Notes under the pieces: generated by a model
Told to the model about the DNA's origin: nothing
Database searches by the model: none
The model's input: only the letters and a program-made list of their open reading frames with translations
Made by a program: the position numbers and the translations under genes
Source: an uncultured Pseudomonadota bacterium
Lineage (GTDB): Bacteria; Myxococcota_A; UBA796; CAJQPC01
DNA: 9,423 nt
Direction: 5' to 3'
NCBI GenBank assembly: GCA_937915955.1
Contig: CALGIB010000509.1
Coordinates: 1 to 9,423, forward strand
Shown here: positions 6,589-9,423 of the stretch, piece by piece
Numbering within the stretch: the first letter of the stretch is position 1
Layout: each line of letters begins with the position of its first letter

Positions 6589-7707
6589 TCAGCGACCGAC
6601 CTTCTTCTTGGCCAGCTTCGCGAGCAGGGCCTTGTCCTTCACGGTCACCAGGTTGACGACGAGCCCGGCCCGGCCCGCTCGCGCCGTGCGCCCGGCTCGG
6701 TGCAGGTAGTTGGTCAGATCCTTGGGCATGTGCACGTTGATGACCCGCTCGAGGTGTTCGATGTCCAGCCCGCGACCGCCCAGGTCGGTGGTGAGCAGCA
6801 TCGTGACCTCGCCGTCACGGAAGCGCCGCAGGTTGTCGCGGCGCTCGGTCCGGTTCATCTCTCCCCGGTAGTCCACGAAGTCCAGCCCGTGATGGCCCAG
6901 CCACCTGGCGATGGCGTCGCACTGCTCTCGGGTGTTGGCGAACAGCAGGGTGCTCACGCCCAGGTCTTCGGCCAGCACCGCGCCCAGGCCGTCCAGGCGG
7001 CTCTTCTCGTCCACGGTCTTGTCCACGACCCGCAGGCTCGGCACCAGCTTCTGGCTGCCCTGCGTCCGGATCTTCGTGGGCGCCTTCTTGAACAGCTGCT
7101 CGGCGCTGGTCTCGAGCGTGGGCGGCAGCGTGGCCGAGAACATCACGAGCTGCACGGCCTGGCGGCTGTCCTCGAGGATGCGGCGAGCCACCGGCAGGAA
7201 GCCGGGATCGACGATCTGGTCGGCCTCGTCGAAGACCAGTATGCGCAGGTCGTCCAGGCGCAGATCCCCGGTGTCGAGCAGCTGGACCAGGCGCCCCGGG
7301 GTGGCGACGAGGATCTCGAAGGGGGCCCCGATGTTGCGACGGGCGACGCGCAGCGCCGAGCCTCCCAGCGCGACGCGCACCCGGACGCGCGTGGCGTGGG
7401 TGAGCCCCTTGAAGACCTTGCTGACCTGCTCGCCCAGCTCTCGCCCGGGGACCAGGACCAGGCCCCGGGGGCGGCCGGTCTGGGAGACGGGGTGTCCCTC
7501 GTTCTCCAGGGTCTTGAGCTGGTGCAGCATCGGCAGCACGTAGGCCAGGGTCTTGCCGCTGCCCGTCTCGGACACGCCGATCAGCGAGGCGCCGCCGAGC
7601 AGATCGCGCAGGGTCCGGGCCTGGATCTCGGTCGGGCGGGTCAGCCCCTGTTCGGTCAGGCTCGCGGTGAGCGAGGGCAGGAGGGGGAGATCGGTGAACG
7701 ACGACAT
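6589..7707 (-). CDS. DEAD-box ATP-dependent RNA helicase, compact form
   Basis: This 372-residue protein has all the family motifs in order: a Q motif with RPTEIQ (24-29), motif I ETGSGKT (47-53), Ia VPGREL (86-91), GG (115-116), Ib ATPGRL (135-140), DEAD (160-163), SAT (191-193), LLFANTR (254-260), TDLGGRGLDI (307-316) and HRAGRTARAG (336-345). It would unwind short RNA duplexes using ATP. It stops soon after the second RecA-like domain with a Lys-rich end, so it lacks the long basic or RNA-binding tails that give many bacterial members their target. Ia and V differ slightly from the usual PTREL and TDVAARG. The ATG at 7707 was chosen because GGAAGG lies five bases before it; the longer frame upstream to 7968 is Arg/Gly/Pro-rich and overlaps the kinase gene. 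Its cellular RNA target is unknown. Confidence 0.95.
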   Translation of the reverse strand: MSSFTDLPLLPSLTASLTEQGLTRPTEIQARTLRDLLGGASLIGVSETGSGKTLAYVLPMLHQLKTLENEGHPVSQTGRPRGLVLVPGRELGEQVSKVFKGLTHATRVRVRVALGGSALRVARRNIGAPFEILVATPGRLVQLLDTGDLRLDDLRILVFDEADQIVDPGFLPVARRILEDSRQAVQLVMFSATLPPTLETSAEQLFKKAPTKIRTQGSQKLVPSLRVVDKTVDEKSRLDGLGAVLAEDLGVSTLLFANTREQCDAIARWLGHHGLDFVDYRGEMNRTERRDNLRRFRDGEVTMLLTTDLGGRGLDIEHLERVINVHMPKDLTNYLHRAGRTARAGRAGLVVNLVTVKDKALLAKLAKKKVGR

Positions 7708-7850
7708 GGGGGCCTTCCGGTTGCGCGCCCTGGTATCTCGGCCGGCGGGCTGCCATGGGTGTCCGATGCCATGGGATGATGCGTGGAGGAAGGCCTTGTC
7801 GCCGCCGCCGCAGGAACCGCGGCCCCGACGGAGCGCTCGGAGGTCGCCCC
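7708..7850. promoter_or_regulatory. Divergent control region between helicase and kinase units, with short repeats
   Basis: Three short structures are visible. TGCCATGGG occurs twice (7751-7759 and 7767-7775), 16 bases apart, with a palindromic CCATGG core. GGCCTTCC (7711-7718) and GGAAGGCC (7788-7795) are perfect inverted copies. The first of these is the helicase Shine-Dalgarno on the minus strand, so the helicase leader could fold to cover it. AAGGCCTT (7790-7797) is itself palindromic. No sigma-70 promoter with good boxes and spacing can be named on either strand, so transcription starts are unknown. Confidence 0.4.
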
Positions 7851-7937
7851 GTGGACGAGGAGATCCGCGCCCTGATCCAGGGCAAGGCCCTGGTCGCCAG
7901 CTCACCGGCGTGGCTCGAGCAGGACGCCTGCTCGTGA
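7851..7937 (+). CDS. 28-residue small protein upstream of the histidine kinase
   Basis: A GTG at 7851 preceded by GGAGGT (7839-7844, six bases before the start) opens a 28-residue frame. It reads VDEEIRALIQGKALV, then ASSPAWLEQDACS. Nearly every third codon position is G or C (a single A), unlike the Arg-rich translation of the same frame further upstream. The peptide looks like an amphipathic helix followed by a short tail with one Cys and one Trp. It stops 18 bases before the kinase GTG, and the kinase Shine-Dalgarno lies in that gap, so the two would be co-transcribed. I recognise no family. It could be a small partner of the kinase, a leader peptide, or the tail of a decayed gene. Confidence 0.45.
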   Translation: MDEEIRALIQGKALVASSPAWLEQDACS

Positions 7938-7941
7938 GGTC

Positions 7942-7946
7942 GGAGG
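7942..7946 (+). promoter_or_regulatory. Ribosome-binding site that decides the kinase start
   Basis: GGAGG nine bases before the GTG at 7956. The nearer ATG at 7951 is in another frame and stops after ten codons, so the GTG is the start that leads into the kinase. Confidence 0.6.
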
Positions 7947-7955
7947 GGAAATGAC

Positions 7956-9423
7956 GTGGATCCAGCACAGCGGCACCGCGTGAGCCAGCAGGTGCTGGTC
8001 GACGCCTTCCTGGCGCTCGCGCGCGGCGACTTCGACGTGCGGCTCCCGCGCACCGGGGCTCGGGACGACGAGGACACCCTGGCCTACCTGTTCAACGTGC
8101 TCGCTGAGGAGCTGGGCGAGCAGTTCGCGCTGCGGATCGAGGCCCACGCCCAGGCCGAGCGCACCGTCGAGACCGTGAACGAGGTGCTGACACGCGTGGC
8201 CGGCGGCGACTTCGAGGCCCGGGCGCCGCGCTACTTCGACGGCAGCCACGCCGACGCGCTGGCCTTCCTCGTCAACGCGACGGCCGAGGAGCTCGGGGGC
8301 CTGTTCCGTGAGACCGCGCGGCAGCAGGACGCCATCGAACGCCAGGCCCAGGAGCGCGTCCAGGCTCGACTCAGCGGCGTGGCGACCCTGGCCGCTGGCG
8401 TCGCGCACGAGCTGAACAACCCCCTGGCCTTCGTCCGCAGCAACACCGAGTTCGTGCGCGCCCAGCTGCACTTGGCCCAGCGCACGGGGGACCTGACCAG
8501 GCTGTCCGAGATGCTCGCGGCCCTGGACGAGTCGATGGTCGGCATCGATCGGGCCACGCGCATCGTGGGTGACCTCAAGCAGCTGTCCCCCAGCCAGAAG
8601 ACCCACCTCGAGCCGCTGGTGCTCCGGTCGGCCATCACCAGCTCACTGGCGATGGTGCGCACCGTCACCGAGCACCGGGCGCACCTGCGCGTGAGCCACG
8701 AAGAGGGCCTGGTGGTCCTGGGCGACTCCGCGCGTCTTGGCCAGGTGGTGCTGAACCTCGTGCAGAACGCGGTCAACGCCTTCGGCGAGCGCCCGCGCGA
8801 GCTCAACGTCGTCTCGGTTCGGAGCGCCGGGGCTGGGCCCGATCAGGTCGTCGTCGAGATCGAGGACAACGGACCCGGAATGCCGCCGAAGGTGGCGGAT
8901 CGGATCTTCGACGCCTTCTACACCACCCGCTCGGTGGGCGAGGGCCTGGGCCTGGGCCTGTCCATCAGCGCTGGGCTGGTCCAGGCCATGAACGGCCGCA
9001 TCGAGCTGGAGACCGCCCAGGGCCGGGGCGCCCGCTTCCGGGTCTACCTGCCGCGCGTCGCTCAGCCGGTCCTGGACAAACCCCGGCTCCCCGAGCTCAG
9101 CCTGGACGCCGCGCCGCAGCGGGCCCGTCTGCTGCTCATCGACGACGAGCGGCTGCTCGCCCGAGCGATCAAGCGAGGGCTCGACCGCTCCTACGAGGTC
9201 GAGGTCGAGCTGCTGGGGCAGCGGGGCCTGGAGCGCGCCTTGAGCGAGGACTTCGATCTCGTCGTCTGCGATCTGATGCTGCCGGACGTGGACGGCATGG
9301 AGATCCATAGGCGGCTGAGCGCGGAGCGCCCCGAGGTCGCCCGGCGCATGCTGTTCCTCACCGGAGGCGCCTACACGCCCCAGGCCGAGGCCTTCCTGGT
9401 CGAGGTCGGCGCCCGCGTGCTCA
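7956..9423 (+). CDS. Soluble hybrid histidine kinase with C-terminal receiver (C-terminus off the right edge)
   Basis: At least 489 residues and no membrane segment. The N-terminus holds two related blocks, about 22-57 and 81-117, each with a GDF-x-x-R-x-PR start and an L-N-x-x-AEELG end. They resemble tandem HAMP-like signalling units without an anchor. The kinase core follows: H-box GVAHELNNPLAF with phospho-acceptor H151, N-box VLNLVQNAVNAF (265-276), DNGPGM (304-309), the FYTT stretch (321-324) and GLGLGLS (330-336). A receiver domain starts near 390 with the acidic pair D396-D397, the phospho-acceptor D439 in VVCDLMLPDVDG, and T469. The conserved Lys lies beyond the window. The protein would autophosphorylate on His and pass phosphate to its own Asp or to a separate partner. 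What it senses in the cytoplasm is unknown. GTG at 7956 follows GGAGG; GTG at 7980 is an alternative. Confidence 0.93.
   Translation, partial: MDPAQRHRVSQQVLVDAFLALARGDFDVRLPRTGARDDEDTLAYLFNVLAEELGEQFALRIEAHAQAERTVETVNEVLTRVAGGDFEARAPRYFDGSHADALAFLVNATAEELGGLFRETARQQDAIERQAQERVQARLSGVATLAAGVAHELNNPLAFVRSNTEFVRAQLHLAQRTGDLTRLSEMLAALDESMVGIDRATRIVGDLKQLSPSQKTHLEPLVLRSAITSSLAMVRTVTEHRAHLRVSHEEGLVVLGDSARLGQVVLNLVQNAVNAFGERPRELNVVSVRSAGAGPDQVVVEIEDNGPGMPPKVADRIFDAFYTTRSVGEGLGLGLSISAGLVQAMNGRIELETAQGRGARFRVYLPRVAQPVLDKPRLPELSLDAAPQRARLLLIDDERLLARAIKRGLDRSYEVEVELLGQRGLERALSEDFDLVVCDLMLPDVDGMEIHRRLSAERPEVARRMLFLTGGAYTPQAEAFLVEVGARVL

Noticed and set aside
6534..6595. Terminator between the convergent lipoprotein and helicase genes
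   Set aside because: Only a five-base inverted repeat (TCGCT/AGCGA, 6585-6595) with a one-base loop is present, with no T-run on either strand.
6700..7779. Plus-strand 359-residue open frame opposite the helicase
   Set aside because: The minus strand encodes every DEAD-box motif in order; this frame is its shadow.
7708..7968. Upstream extension of the helicase to a start at 7968
   Set aside because: It is Arg/Gly/Pro-rich, overlaps the divergent kinase start, and lies upstream of a well-placed Shine-Dalgarno and ATG.
7951..7983. ATG at 7951 as the kinase start
   Set aside because: It is out of frame with the kinase and stops after ten codons; GTG at 7956 is in frame.
8643..9308. Minus-strand 221-residue open frame opposite the kinase
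   Set aside because: Shadow of the kinase core and receiver domain; no independent motif or start signal.

Overview
The window is very GC-rich, and its genes strongly prefer G or C at third codon positions. Several features fit a large-genome deltaproteobacterium-like lineage, most plausibly Myxococcota or a relative: a soluble hybrid histidine kinase, a six-helix membrane adenylate cyclase, and an Asp/Thr/Gly-linkered surface lipoprotein with a minimal signal peptide. This placement is inferred from style, not from a marker gene.

Layout. (1) Positions 1-852, minus strand: the N-terminal 284 residues of a membrane-anchored class III adenylate cyclase that runs off the left edge. Its start overlaps the stop of a doubtful short reading frame (849-1175, minus). 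(2) Positions 1176-1370: a spacer with no convincing gene. (3) Positions 1371-6533, plus strand: a tightly packed run of a polytopic membrane protein of unknown function, a protein with two gamma-glutamylcyclotransferase-like domains (overlapping the membrane gene by ATGA), an 18-codon reading frame, an RluA-type pseudouridine synthase with Gly in place of the catalytic Asp, an orphan start-less frame resembling the C-terminus of a glutathione S-transferase, and a pectin-lyase-like beta-helix lipoprotein. (4) Positions 6589-7707, minus strand: a compact DEAD-box RNA helicase, convergent with the lipoprotein. The 55 bp between them shows no clear terminator hairpin. (5) Positions 7708-7850: a divergent control region with short repeats, one of which could pair with the helicase ribosome-binding site. 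(6) Positions 7851-9423, plus strand: a 28-codon reading frame with a strong Shine-Dalgarno, then a soluble hybrid histidine kinase with a C-terminal receiver domain that runs off the right edge.

How the genes relate. The cyclase and the kinase are separate signalling proteins. The pseudouridine synthase and the helicase both act on RNA but are on opposite strands and not obviously linked. The only strong sign of joint function is the overlapping start/stop between the membrane protein and the double cyclotransferase-like protein. I see no CRISPR array, tRNA, rRNA, insertion sequence or phage gene. I did not find a clear new defence or mobile system. The most unusual items are the cyclotransferase fusion with one degenerate half, the GST-like relic, and the pseudouridine synthase lacking its usual Asp.
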